Below, one piece after another: positions 15,978-24,743 of a stretch of 55,834 nt of DNA (positions are counted from its first letter, which is position 1; each line of letters opens with the position of its first letter). The position numbers were made by a program, and so were the translations under genes. Location: assembly GCA_009784445.1 (NCBI GenBank), contig WRBQ01000010.1:1-55834 (forward strand). The letters are read 5' to 3'. The notes under the pieces are model-generated. The model was not told the DNA's origin, searched no databases, and saw only the letters and a program-made list of their open reading frames with translations. Source of the stretch: Oscillospiraceae bacterium (GTDB taxonomy: Bacteria; Bacillota; Clostridia; Oscillospirales; Acutalibacteraceae).

Positions 15978-16469
15978 TTCGGTTAGCGCCGCAAACGCGC
16001 TTATAACATCAGCAAAACTACGTTGGTCGTCTTGAGTCTTCATTTCCTTCTTCGCTTTTTGTTCGTCCTCGCGAACTTTTGCATCATATCCGCGCATTTC
16101 GGATAGTTGGTCAATAATCACCTTATCGTCCTTGGAATTAAATAGATATTTGACCACAAGAAGCAGCGCGCCAACCAGCGTGCTTAGTAATACGCCAATT
16201 GCCGTGATAAACGCCGTCAAGTTTTCAGGGTCATGCACCAAAAACCAAAGCATTACGACAATATTGATAGAAAAAATACCAGTAAGTGCTAAAAGAACAT
16301 ACGAATAAACTTTTTTAACTTTTTCCTTATTTTCGTAACGCGTTTTGAGCAATATCCTAATGTCAGTATGAAAAGTGGCATCTGACGCGTCTCTGTTTTT
16401 TTCAGGCGAGCCTAGGTCGCTTGCGGATGTATTTTCTTCTGAAGTCGATGCTTTTTTCTTAAGCAGCAT
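15975..16469 (-). CDS. Two-TM membrane protein paired with an ImmA/IrrE peptidase
   Basis: A 164-aa protein. A charged Ser/Glu-rich N-terminus (MLLKKKASTSEENTSAS) precedes two hydrophobic helices (about residues 53-75 and 86-110). A charged, possibly coiled C-terminal tail follows (KDDKVIIDQLSEMRGYDAKVREDEQKAKKEMK). I do not recognise the family. The ATG at 16469 overlaps the end of the peptidase gene by 11 bp, so the pair is co-translated. It may be a membrane target or partner of the peptidase. Both genes are clearly AT-richer than the surrounding DNA. Confidence 0.75.
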   Translation of the reverse strand: MLLKKKASTSEENTSASDLGSPEKNRDASDATFHTDIRILLKTRYENKEKVKKVYSYVLLALTGIFSINIVVMLWFLVHDPENLTAFITAIGVLLSTLVGALLLVVKYLFNSKDDKVIIDQLSEMRGYDAKVREDEQKAKKEMKTQDDQRSFADVISAFAALTE

Positions 16470-16998
16470 AATTAAATCCCATGAGCCGCTGCCTGGCCTT
16501 CCTTTCGGTGACATTGAACATATACATAATATATTCTTCCAGAGAATCGAACACGGTTTCTCTTTTTTGGCTATTATATATTTCAAGTGCTTTTCTTACA
16601 AATGGCTCCGGCATCAATGCTTCTATTGCGAAAAAATTTGCTTCGATTTCTGCTTTTGTGTGTGCGTTGTTTTTATTGGCATTGCCGTGTTGCAGCTGAT
16701 GGTGAGCGATTTCGTGCATTAGTACGCAGCGTGAAAGCGGGGAATCATTCTTGAGCCTTTCATCGATAATAATTGTACTACCCTTCAGCTCGCCAATAGA
16801 ATTGCCTAACATTTCCCCGTAACGCACCTCAAGACCCAATTTTCCCGCGAGCGAGAAAGGGTCAATTGGTAGTGTGGCTTCGTTGTGCTCAATTAGCAGT
16901 TTTCGCGCCTGTTGCGCAATTTCCGTTTTCCTTTCGGCTGACAATAGGTCGTTCATGTCTATCCATCTTTCAAAGAATTTCCCACTTGTGTAATACAC
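16459..16998 (-). CDS. ImmA/IrrE-family metallopeptidase
   Basis: A zinc peptidase of about 179 aa with HEIAHHQLQH (HExxH, about residues 92-101) and a downstream Glu-rich helix (AEIEANFFAIEALMP) that supplies the third ligand. ImmA/IrrE enzymes usually cleave a repressor to induce mobile-element or stress genes, but no XRE repressor adjoins; the partner is a two-TM protein. The GTG at 16998 is 8 nt after GAAGGGGG and is preferred; ATG at 16956 is an alternative. A TATACT box lies about 30 bp upstream, without a good -35. Confidence 0.85.
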   Translation of the reverse strand: MYYTSGKFFERWIDMNDLLSAERKTEIAQQARKLLIEHNEATLPIDPFSLAGKLGLEVRYGEMLGNSIGELKGSTIIIDERLKNDSPLSRCVLMHEIAHHQLQHGNANKNNAHTKAEIEANFFAIEALMPEPFVRKALEIYNSQKRETVFDSLEEYIMYMFNVTERKARQRLMGFNYAA

Positions 16999-17007
16999 GA
17001 ACACCAC

Positions 17008-17206
17008 CCCCTTCTAGGGGTAGTATACGTAAAATGCTGGTATTTAGTGAAAACACTTTAATTATGTAGTGCGTAACGCGACAGCGCGCGCTACTGCGCT
17101 GTGTAGCGCGACAGTTCCGCGCCGTGAAGTGCCCCACAGTTTATGTTACCACATATTTTCGATTTTGTCAAGAGGTTTAATGGAAAAAAATCCAAAATTG
17201 TAGAAT
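17008..17206. other. Gene-free spacer with inverted repeats
   Basis: About 200 bp between the peptidase and collagen-like genes. It contains related short repeats GCGTAACGCGACAG and GTGTAGCGCGACAG around GCGCGCTACTGCGC. No ORF or terminator is convincing. Confidence 0.4.
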
Positions 17207-17773
17207 TTACACCCGCCGCAGCCGCAGCGCAAGATTCACGCCGTCGGCCAGCTGGAAGGATGCGCCGTGCTTGGAGTATACCACGAAGTGCAGCTGCGCG
17301 TCGCAGTCAAGCTCGGCTAGGCCGAGGCTGCACAGCTGAAATGGCTCGCCTTGGTGGAACGCGCACGCTCCGGCCGTGCAGGGGATGATCGACCCGTTGT
17401 GCGTGACCGCCAGCTGCACCGAGCCATCGCAAAGCCCCAGCCCGCGCAGGTGGTAATCAATTTCATACACGCCTAGCTCGGCGACGATGATGCAGCGGTT
17501 TTCGTCAACCTGCATGCCGTTGGCGGGCATGCATTGGTTAAACGTGAGCGCAAGCACATCGTCGGCATCGATGTCTACCTCGCCGACGCAGTTGTTGAAC
17601 AGCCCGCAATAAACCGCAGCAGATGAGCAACCCGCGGGCCCCGTTGCGCCGCGCGGCCCCGGCGCACCACGCATGCCAGGCATACCCGGACAGCCGGTGG
17701 CTCCTGTTGCGCCGCGCACAACGCGCACCGGCGGCTGTGCTGCGCCGTAACCAAAATTCAACTTGTGTTGCAA
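17207..17773 (-). CDS. Collagen-like surface protein with C-terminal beta domain
   Basis: A protein of about 188 aa. A short N-terminal region precedes nine to ten Gly-X-Y triplets (GATGATGCPGMPGMRGAPG and on, about residues 20-48). A C-terminal domain of about 135 residues contains eight or nine cysteines and resembles the BclA/C1q-like trimerisation fold. In spore formers such proteins decorate the exosporium. No secretion signal is visible, which fits assembly from the mother cell. TTG at 17773 is 7 nt after GGGGAGGG and is the best start; TTG at 17779 is closer than usual. The spore-surface role is inferred. Confidence 0.8.
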   Translation of the reverse strand: MQHKLNFGYGAAQPPVRVVRGATGATGCPGMPGMRGAPGPRGATGPAGCSSAAVYCGLFNNCVGEVDIDADDVLALTFNQCMPANGMQVDENRCIIVAELGVYEIDYHLRGLGLCDGSVQLAVTHNGSIIPCTAGACAFHQGEPFQLCSLGLAELDCDAQLHFVVYSKHGASFQLADGVNLALRLRRV

Positions 17774-17868
17774 ACGCAAGCCCTCCCCAACATGTAGTTT
17801 TCCGTACCAGTATATTCACGGATGGAAAAATTTAGTGCACGATTTTTTTGGAAATTGCGCTTTAGCTC

Positions 17869-17897
17869 TTGACAAGGGCGGTTTTTTGTGGTAAAGT
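17869..17897 (+). promoter_or_regulatory. Promoter of the division and cell-wall operon
   Basis: TTGACA (17869-17874), 17 bp, TAAAGT (17892-17897), followed at once by MraZ-type repeats. Confidence 0.85.
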
Positions 17898-17917
17898 GGA
17901 GTGTACAAGCCCGCGAA

Positions 17918-17942
17918 GTGGGGCCGAGTGGGGCGTGGTGGA
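17918..17942 (+). promoter_or_regulatory. MraZ operator: three direct repeats with 10-bp period
   Basis: GTGGGG at 17918 and 17928 and GTGGA at 17938 are spaced exactly 10 bp apart. This matches the known MraZ-binding arrangement (TGGGN repeats with 5-nt spacers) upstream of mraZ operons. It lies about 20 bp downstream of the -10 box, where MraZ would repress its own operon. Confidence 0.8.
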
Positions 17943-18003
17943 TAATTCTGTTGAAACTGTTAATAACTCTGCGGCAAAAACTTGACGAAAGGCGGACGCA
18001 CCA

Positions 18004-18471
18004 ATGGCAAGACTTCCTCGCGGCACGGCTGAAGTGACCCTTGATGCCAAGGGGCGCGTGGCGGTGCCTGCCAAGTTCCGCCCGATTTTTGATGCGCGCT
18101 ACCCTGTGCTGTGGGATGCGCAAGACCCCAAGCGCCGCTGTTTGGTGCTATCGCACGAGAGCTACATTGATGCGATTATCGACCGCGAAATGGAAAAAGT
18201 GCCTGACGACAGCCGTGTGGACATGCACCACATGCTGATTGCCAACATGGAAGACATTGACTTGGACGCCAATGGACGCTTTGTGATTAGCGAGCGCTAC
18301 CACGAAAAATTTGGCTATGCACGCGGCGAAAAGCTGTTTTTGATTGCCAACAAAGAGTATATTGAGCTGTGGTCGCTGCCGGTGTGGCAGGCCTTCAACG
18401 CGCAAACACCACTGTTGAGCCATCGCGTTGACTATACCCCCCATGCAGTGAAGGCGGTTGCCGATGAATGA
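18004..18471 (+). CDS. mraZ: Transcriptional regulator MraZ
   Basis: MraZ (155 aa) heads the dcw cluster and in other bacteria represses it by binding repeats in its own promoter. The two AbrB-like SpoVT halves are visible: LDAKGRVAVPAKFRP (about residues 15-29) and LDANGRFVISERYHEKFG (about 90-107). The last codons overlap the rsmH start by 8 bp. The ATG at 18004 follows GAAAGGCGG. Length is normal. Confidence 0.96.
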   Translation: MARLPRGTAEVTLDAKGRVAVPAKFRPIFDARYPVLWDAQDPKRRCLVLSHESYIDAIIDREMEKVPDDSRVDMHHMLIANMEDIDLDANGRFVISERYHEKFGYARGEKLFLIANKEYIELWSLPVWQAFNAQTPLLSHRVDYTPHAVKAVADE

Positions 18472-19369
18472 TTTCCATCATGTAACGGTGCTGCTGCACG
18501 AAACCGTGCAGGCTGTGCAGCCACAACCCGGCGGGGTTTATCTGGATGGCACGGCTGGCGGTGGTGGGCATAGTGCACTGCTGTTGCAGCACATGCAAGG
18601 GCTGGGCAAGCTGCTTGCCTTTGATCGCGACCCCGACGCCATTGCGCACTTGCAGGAAAAATTTGCAGACGAGCCTGCGGTGCAGCTGATTCACGCGAAC
18701 TTTTTTGAGGCCGCGCAGCATGTAGCCGACCAAGTGGATGGTATTATCCTAGACTTGGGTGTGAGCTCGCACCAGTTGGATACAGATAGCAGGGGCTTTA
18801 GCTATCACCGTGAGGCGCCCCTTGACATGCGCATGAGCCAAAGCGGCACCAGCGCAGCCGAGTTAGTGAATACCATGCCCGAGCATGAGCTTGCGGACAT
18901 GCTGTTTACCCTAGCGCAGGAGAAATTTTCGCGGCGCATTGCTCGTGCGATTGTGCAGGCAAGGCCTATTAGCACAACTACACAGCTGGCGGAGATTATC
19001 GCCAGTGCGGTGCCCGCTGCTGCAAGGCGAGATGGTCACCCCGCCCGCAAAGCCTTCATGGCGCTGCGCTATGCTTGCAATGGCGAGCTGGATGGTCTTG
19101 AACAAGCGCTGCACAGCTTATTCAATTTGCTTAAACCCGGTGGGCGCATGGCGGTGATCACCTTTAACTCGCTAGAAGATGCCGCGATGAAGCGGGTGAC
19201 TAAGCAGCTGACTGCGGGCTGCACTTGCCCGCCGCAGTTTCCCGCTTGCGTGTGTGGCAAAACGCCACTGGCGCGCGTGCCGAAAAAGCCGATGACTCCG
19301 CCTGCTGAGGAATTGCAGGCAAACCCCCGCGCACGCAGTGCAAAACTGCGCTGCCTTGAAAAATTGTAG
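18464..19369 (+). CDS. rsmH: 16S rRNA (cytosine1402-N4)-methyltransferase RsmH
   Basis: A 301-aa SAM-dependent methyltransferase acting on 16S rRNA C1402. The hallmark LDGTAGGGGHS (about residues 26-36), AFDRDPDAI, DLGVSSHQLD and the C-terminal MAVITFNSLEDAAMKR are all present. It also carries a Cys-rich insert (CTCPPQFPACVCG). The ATG at 18464 overlaps the mraZ stop and follows GAAGGCGG; an in-frame TTG at 18458 is less likely. It is the second gene of the operon. Confidence 0.97.
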   Translation: MNDFHHVTVLLHETVQAVQPQPGGVYLDGTAGGGGHSALLLQHMQGLGKLLAFDRDPDAIAHLQEKFADEPAVQLIHANFFEAAQHVADQVDGIILDLGVSSHQLDTDSRGFSYHREAPLDMRMSQSGTSAAELVNTMPEHELADMLFTLAQEKFSRRIARAIVQARPISTTTQLAEIIASAVPAAARRDGHPARKAFMALRYACNGELDGLEQALHSLFNLLKPGGRMAVITFNSLEDAAMKRVTKQLTAGCTCPPQFPACVCGKTPLARVPKKPMTPPAEELQANPRARSAKLRCLEKL

Positions 19370-19380
19370 GAGAAAATACC

Positions 19381-19857
19381 ATGCAATCGCAATATAACAA
19401 TGATTACTTTGCCATGTTTGAGTCGGCCGCTGCCCCTGTGCGCGAGCCGGTGCGACCGCATCCCAGCACCAAGCCGCGCCGCGATGCACAACGCAAGCCC
19501 AACTTGCGCTTAGTGCCCGAGCCCAAGCAATCCATCAAAGAAAAGAACGAGCATGCTCGCCAAACTTGGAAGCGCTTTTTTACCAGCGCTGCGATTATTG
19601 GCATGGTGGGTGCTTGTGCCTTTGGTGTAATCTATATGGAAAACAGGCATCATCAAGAGATTGTGGAACATCAAATTTTGCAGGTTGAGCTGGCGCGCGA
19701 GCACGAACGTAACCTGAGTTTTCGCACGCAAATGGAGCAGATGTTTTCGCTAGAAATTGTGCAGGACATTGCTGTTAACCAGCTGCGTATGGTGCCGGTG
19801 CAGGGTGGCCGTGTGTCTTATTTGAACATGCTGCGCGGTGATGTGCGGTTGGATTGA
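19381..19857 (+). CDS. ftsL: FtsL-like division protein
   Basis: A 158-aa single-pass protein in the canonical FtsL position between rsmH and the PBP. A basic N-terminal region of about 65 residues precedes one TM helix (about residues 68-88). A coiled coil follows (ENRHHQEIVEHQILQVELAREHERN), then a short tail. FtsL joins FtsB and FtsQ to activate septal synthesis. The sequence is divergent; the call relies on topology and position. The ATG follows AGGAG. Confidence 0.82.
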   Translation: MQSQYNNDYFAMFESAAAPVREPVRPHPSTKPRRDAQRKPNLRLVPEPKQSIKEKNEHARQTWKRFFTSAAIIGMVGACAFGVIYMENRHHQEIVEHQILQVELAREHERNLSFRTQMEQMFSLEIVQDIAVNQLRMVPVQGGRVSYLNMLRGDVRLD

Positions 19858-19913
19858 TTGCGCACATAATACAAGATATGCTTAGCATACCCTAGTTTGA
19901 GGGGGGTGGGATT

Positions 19914-22235
19914 GTGACCAACCGAAAAAGAAGAACGCCGCAGAGCACACGCTTCCGTCAACGGGCGGTGGTGGTGCTGGTTTTGTTGATTTTGGCGGGT
20001 TTTGGCACGGGCGCACTGGGATTGGTGCAAGTGCAGCTGGTGCGCGGCGCTGAGTTTTCGGCACGCGCGCAGGCCAACCAATTGCACGACACCGAGGTGC
20101 CGCCGCAACGCGGCACAATCTATGACAGCCAAATGCGGCCCATTGCCGAAAGTGCTGCGGCTTCGCTGGTGTTCATCAACCCCAACTTGCTCAATCAAGC
20201 GCTTAATCGCGATGAAATTGTGCAGGCCATCGCGGATGACTTGGCGCCCATCTTGGGCATTACGCCGGAGCATGTGCAGCGCCAGGCGAGCTTTACGCAT
20301 CTGAATCACATGAGATTGCAGGGTCGTGTTGACGATGAAACCATGCAGCTGGTGAACGAATTTCGCCGCCGTGAGCTAATTGTGCGGGAACAGACCAATG
20401 ACCCCGCCTTTGCCGACGGCGTGCGCGATGTGCGCACGACATTTGGGCGTTACGTGCAGGTGCAGCCGGACGTGGTGCGGTTTTATCGCTGGGGCAGCTT
20501 GGCCGGCAGTTTGATTGGCTTCACCGGCGCAGATGACGTGGGGCGCTCGGGCCTTGAGCTGATGCATAATCAGGCGCTCACGGGTTTGCCGGGGCGCATT
20601 GTGAGCGCACGCAGCGCCGCGGGCGTGAACCTGCCCATTCACTACAGCTCAATTTATGATCCGCAGCCGGGCAATAGCTTGGTGCTAACCATTGACGAAG
20701 TGGCGCAGCGTTTTCTGGAGCGCTCGCTTGAGCAGGCGCGCATTGATGCGACGGCCGACGCGGCCAATGGCATTGTGATGTGCGTGCGCACGGGTGCAAT
20801 TTTGGCCATGGCCAGTGTGCCTAGCTTTGACCCGAACAATCACCAGCGCATTGCCGATGAAGATTTACGTGAAAGAATACTGGCGATTCCTGATGAAGAG
20901 GAAAGGCGTCAAGCCTATAACCACGCCATGATGGCGCAGTGGCGCAACGGTGCCATTGAGCTGACCTATGAACCCGGCTCGGTGTTCAAAGTTGTGACCT
21001 TTGCGGCTGCCATGGAAGAAGGCGTGGTGAACATGAACAGCACCTTCCATTGCACAGGCGTGATGCAGGTTGCCAACCGCCGCATGCGCTGCCACAACCG
21101 AACTGGCCACGGCACGCTGACGCTTGCACAAGGTTTTATGAACAGCTGCAACCCCTTTACCATCCATCTGGGGCAGCTGATGGGCAGCGACACGTTCTAT
21201 GATTACTTCGAGGCATTTGGTTTCACCACACCCACCGGCATTGACCTGCCCGGCGAGTTTCGGCCGCGCGTTGGCGTGAACATTCACAGCCGCGAAAACA
21301 CGCGCACTGTGGAGCTGGCCAGTTCGTCGTTTGGGCAAAGCTTTGAGGCATCGCCCATTCAGATTCTTACGGCGGTTTCGGCCATTGCTAATGGTGGGCG
21401 GCTAATGCAGCCTTTCATTGTTGCGCGTGAAATTGACAGCGCGGGCCGCGTGGTGCGTGAGACCCAACCTGTGGTGCGCCGCCAAGTGGTGAGCGAGCAA
21501 ACCGCCGCTCAGCTATCCTATATTATGGAGCAAACGGTGATTGACGGCACCGGCCGCAATGCCTATGTGGCGGGCGCACGCGTGGCAGGCAAAACCGGCA
21601 CGAGCCAAAAGCTCAGCTCGGGCGAGGGCTATGTGGCCTCATTTGCGGCCTTTGCGCCGGCGGATAACCCACAGTTTGCCATTCTCATTGCAATCGACAA
21701 CCCACGGGGTGGTGTCATCAGCGGCGGACAGCTGGCAGCACCCGTTGCTGCCGAGGTTCTGGAGAACCTGATGGTGTATAAAAACATTGAAATGCGTTAC
21801 ACTGAAACAGAGCGTCAAGCACTGGGTGGCTCCACGCCCAACGTGGTGCAAATGGCGCCCGAGGCAGCACGCGCGCAGCTGCAACAGCAGGGATTCCGCG
21901 TGGAAATTATCGGCCAAGGCGAGCAAGTGCTGCACCAAATTCCCGCACCAAGGCAGAACATTCCCGAAGGCGGCTTAATCGTGCTTTATACGGATAACAC
22001 CGTTGCCCAGCGCATGGTAACTGTGCCGGACCTAACTGGCTTGACTATCACCCAAGCACAGCAGGCCGCCGCTGCCGCCGGGTTGAATATTCGCCTAACG
22101 GGCAACTTCAACAGCCACCGCCTGCGCACCAATCGCCAAAGCATTCCCGCTGGCACGCAGGCGCGCATGGGCGAGAACATCACTGTGCATTTTGTGACCA
22201 GCTTTGGCATTGTGGACCAGATTGACGAAGAATAG
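19914..22235 (+). CDS. Class B penicillin-binding protein with two PASTA domains (SpoVD/FtsI type)
   Basis: A 773-aa septal transpeptidase. TM at about residues 20-42, dimerisation domain to about 250, then the transpeptidase: Ser356 in PGSVFK, Ser411 in SCN and Lys560 in KTGT. Two PASTA modules (about residues 640-700 and 705-765) end the protein, as in Bacillus SpoVD and PBP2B and clostridial homologues. Only one such PBP is present here, so vegetative versus sporulation use is uncertain. GTG at 19914 follows GGGGGG. The TAG stop begins a TAGTGNN repeat. Confidence 0.93.
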   Translation: MTNRKRRTPQSTRFRQRAVVVLVLLILAGFGTGALGLVQVQLVRGAEFSARAQANQLHDTEVPPQRGTIYDSQMRPIAESAAASLVFINPNLLNQALNRDEIVQAIADDLAPILGITPEHVQRQASFTHLNHMRLQGRVDDETMQLVNEFRRRELIVREQTNDPAFADGVRDVRTTFGRYVQVQPDVVRFYRWGSLAGSLIGFTGADDVGRSGLELMHNQALTGLPGRIVSARSAAGVNLPIHYSSIYDPQPGNSLVLTIDEVAQRFLERSLEQARIDATADAANGIVMCVRTGAILAMASVPSFDPNNHQRIADEDLRERILAIPDEEERRQAYNHAMMAQWRNGAIELTYEPGSVFKVVTFAAAMEEGVVNMNSTFHCTGVMQVANRRMRCHNRTGHGTLTLAQGFMNSCNPFTIHLGQLMGSDTFYDYFEAFGFTTPTGIDLPGEFRPRVGVNIHSRENTRTVELASSSFGQSFEASPIQILTAVSAIANGGRLMQPFIVAREIDSAGRVVRETQPVVRRQVVSEQTAAQLSYIMEQTVIDGTGRNAYVAGARVAGKTGTSQKLSSGEGYVASFAAFAPADNPQFAILIAIDNPRGGVISGGQLAAPVAAEVLENLMVYKNIEMRYTETERQALGGSTPNVVQMAPEAARAQLQQQGFRVEIIGQGEQVLHQIPAPRQNIPEGGLIVLYTDNTVAQRMVTVPDLTGLTITQAQQAAAAAGLNIRLTGNFNSHRLRTNRQSIPAGTQARMGENITVHFVTSFGIVDQIDEE

Positions 22236-22246
22236 TGATTAGTGAA
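22233..22246. repeat. Two TAGTGNN heptamers at the PBP stop codon
   Basis: TAGTGAT TAGTGAA starts with the TAG stop codon of the PBP gene and runs up to the murE ribosome-binding site. Confidence 0.65.
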
Positions 22247-22258
22247 ATGAGAGGTTGC

Positions 22259-23689
22259 ATGAAACTATACGATCTACTATGCGCAATTGAATATACCGGT
22301 AAGCCCGAAAACGCTGTCGTGACGCATGTGACGGAAGATAGCCGCAAGGTAGTGCCCGGCAGCGTGTTTTGCTGCGTGGCGGGCAAGGGATTTGATGGCC
22401 ACGATTACGCTGCGCAGGCTATTGAAAATGGCGCGGTGTGCGTGGTGGTGCAGCGCAGCCTTGGCTTGCCATGCGAAGTTGTTGTGGAAAACACCCGAGC
22501 GGCTTACGCACTGCTTAGCGCGGCCTATCACGGCAACGCGCATGAAAAGCTCACCCTTGTTGGGGTGACCGGTACCAACGGCAAAACCACCACCGCCTGT
22601 TTGCTCAAGCAGATGTTTGACCACATGGGCTACAAATCCGGCTTGATTGGCACACTGGTGAATATGGTGGGCGATGTGGAATATCCCGCTGTGCTGACGA
22701 CGCCTGACCCATGGGAATTGCACAGCCTATTTGCCGAAATGGCAGCCACAGGCTGCACGCACTGCTTTATGGAAGTGTCCTCCCAGGCGCTTGACCAAAA
22801 GCGGGTGGAGGGGGTGACGTTCCAAGTTGGGGTGTTCAGCAACCTCACGCAGGACCATTTGGACTACCACGGCACGTTTGAGAATTATCTGCTGGCCAAG
22901 CGCCAGCTGTTTGTGCAAAGTGAAATCGGCATTGTGAACCTAGACGATGAAGCCGCACCCCGTATGGTGCAGGGCACGCCCGCACGGCCGGTAACTTATT
23001 CCATGCGGCGCGACGATGCGGACTACACCGCCAAGGAAATCGCACTGAATACACACGGCGTGGACTACCATTTAGTGGCTCATAGCAACATTGGCCGCGT
23101 AGACTACCGCGTGCCGGGCGCGTTTTCGGTGTATAATTCCATGGCTGCGGCTTGCACGGCTTTTGAGCTGGGCATTGAGTTGCCGCGCATCACCGAGGCC
23201 CTTACAAAATGCGGCGGCGTGAAAGGCCGCATGGAACTGGTGCCCACGAGCACGGATTATTCCGTCATTATCGACTATGCGCACACGCCGGATGGCTTGG
23301 AGAATGTAATTACTGCCATTAACCAAACGCGGCAGGGCAAGTTGATTACGCTGTTTGGCTGTGGTGGCGATCGTGATGCTACCAAACGCCCGCTGATGGG
23401 CGAAATCGCCGCGCAAGGTAGCGACAGGGTGGTGGTGACCAGTGATAATCCGCGCAGCGAAGATCCGCAGGCGATTATTGATGAAGTTGTGGCGGGGATT
23501 AAATCGCGCACCAAGCTACACGTGGAACCCGACCGCCGTGCGGCCATTGCCTATGCGCTGAAGAAAGCAAAAGCAGGCGATGTTGTATTGCTGGCGGGCA
23601 AGGGGCAGGAGACCTACCAAGTGCTTGCGCAGGGCAGCATTGACTTTGATGAACGGGTGATTGTGAGAGAAATCCTGGAAGGAAGATAA
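22259..23689 (+). CDS. murE: UDP-MurNAc-tripeptide ligase MurE
   Basis: This Mur ligase (476 aa) adds the third amino acid of the peptidoglycan stem. The ATP loop is GTNGKTTT (Gly105 on). DNPR at residues 396-399 is the signature of the meso-diaminopimelate-adding enzyme; L-Lys enzymes differ there. DYAHTPDGLENV and HDH-type residues are typical. The ATG at 22259 follows GAGAGG; a longer in-frame start at 22235 lies inside the repeat. murF, which usually follows, is absent. Confidence 0.96.
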   Translation: MKLYDLLCAIEYTGKPENAVVTHVTEDSRKVVPGSVFCCVAGKGFDGHDYAAQAIENGAVCVVVQRSLGLPCEVVVENTRAAYALLSAAYHGNAHEKLTLVGVTGTNGKTTTACLLKQMFDHMGYKSGLIGTLVNMVGDVEYPAVLTTPDPWELHSLFAEMAATGCTHCFMEVSSQALDQKRVEGVTFQVGVFSNLTQDHLDYHGTFENYLLAKRQLFVQSEIGIVNLDDEAAPRMVQGTPARPVTYSMRRDDADYTAKEIALNTHGVDYHLVAHSNIGRVDYRVPGAFSVYNSMAAACTAFELGIELPRITEALTKCGGVKGRMELVPTSTDYSVIIDYAHTPDGLENVITAINQTRQGKLITLFGCGGDRDATKRPLMGEIAAQGSDRVVVTSDNPRSEDPQAIIDEVVAGIKSRTKLHVEPDRRAAIAYALKKAKAGDVVLLAGKGQETYQVLAQGSIDFDERVIVREILEGR

Positions 23690-23693
23690 AGCG

Positions 23694-24734
23694 ATGAATG
23701 GATTGGCGGCAATGATTGTTGCGCTGGTGGTGTCGTTGGGCATCACGGCGCTGTTGGGGTTTGTGCTCATTCCCTGGCTGCACAAGCTGAAGTTTGGGCA
23801 GGTGATACTAGAAATTGGGCCGAACTGGCACAAGCACAAGCAAGGCACGCCCACCATGGGCGGCATCATGTTTATTGTTGGTGTGCTGGTTGCGGTGGTT
23901 GCTGCGTTGGGCATTGATTTCGCACTGGGTGGGCGCATGATGGAAAGCGGCGGCACTGGCTTGCGCTTGCTAGCAGGTGTTGGCATGGCAGCTGCATTTG
24001 GGCTGCTGGGCTTTTTGGATGACTACACCAAAGTGGTGAAGAAGCGCAACAAGGGCCTATCCATCTTGCAAAAAAGTGTGATGCAGGTGTTCATCATTGG
24101 CGGCTATTTGCTGGTGATGGTGCTTTCCATGCAGGGGCGGCCAAGCACGCTGATTCCCTTTGTTGGCCGTGTGAATTTACCTGTGATTTTGTTCGTGCTA
24201 TTTGCGGCGGCGGGCATTTACGCCTTTGTGAACGCCGTGAACTTCACCGATGGCATCGATGGCCTGTGCAGTAGCGTAACGGTTATCACGGGGACAGGCC
24301 TTGCTGCCTTTGCTGTGATGCGCGGACTGTTTGGCGCAGGCGTGCTGGTGGCGGCGCTCATTGGCGGCTGCGTGGGCTTTTTGCTGTGGAACCGCCCGCC
24401 GGCCAAGGTGTTTATGGGTGACACGGGCAGCATGTTCATTGGTGGGCTGTTGCTGGCGGTGGCCTTTGCTCTCGAGACTCCGGTTATACTTTTGCCCATG
24501 GGCATCATATACGTAATTGAGTTCCTTTCGGATGTCATTCAGATTGGTTACTTCAAGGCTACCGGCGGCAAGCGTGTGTTCAAGATGGCACCGATTCATC
24601 ATCATTTTGAGATGAGCGGTTGGAGCGAAAAGAAAATCGACCTTGTGTTTTGCGCGGTGAACGCCGCAGGTGTGGCCGTTGGGTTGGTTGTGGTTTATTT
24701 TGGGCTGAGTGCAATGCCCGGTTTTGCAGTTTAG
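23694..24734 (+). CDS. mraY: Phospho-MurNAc-pentapeptide-transferase MraY
   Basis: The integral membrane enzyme (346 aa, about 10 TM helices) makes lipid I from UDP-MurNAc-pentapeptide and undecaprenyl phosphate. Visible motifs are GTPTMGG (about residues 50-56), FLDDYTKVVKKRNKG with the Asp pair, NFTDGIDGL and the His-rich PIHHHFE. Start ATG is 4 bp after murE. murD, which normally follows, is not present; ftsW comes next. Confidence 0.97.
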   Translation: MNGLAAMIVALVVSLGITALLGFVLIPWLHKLKFGQVILEIGPNWHKHKQGTPTMGGIMFIVGVLVAVVAALGIDFALGGRMMESGGTGLRLLAGVGMAAAFGLLGFLDDYTKVVKKRNKGLSILQKSVMQVFIIGGYLLVMVLSMQGRPSTLIPFVGRVNLPVILFVLFAAAGIYAFVNAVNFTDGIDGLCSSVTVITGTGLAAFAVMRGLFGAGVLVAALIGGCVGFLLWNRPPAKVFMGDTGSMFIGGLLLAVAFALETPVILLPMGIIYVIEFLSDVIQIGYFKATGGKRVFKMAPIHHHFEMSGWSEKKIDLVFCAVNAAGVAVGLVVVYFGLSAMPGFAV

Positions 24735-24743
24735 GGGGTAGGT

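Noticed and set aside
17143..17388. 81-codon ORF overlapping the collagen-like gene
   Set aside because: It is antisense to the collagen-like gene, Arg/Ala-rich, with no start signal.
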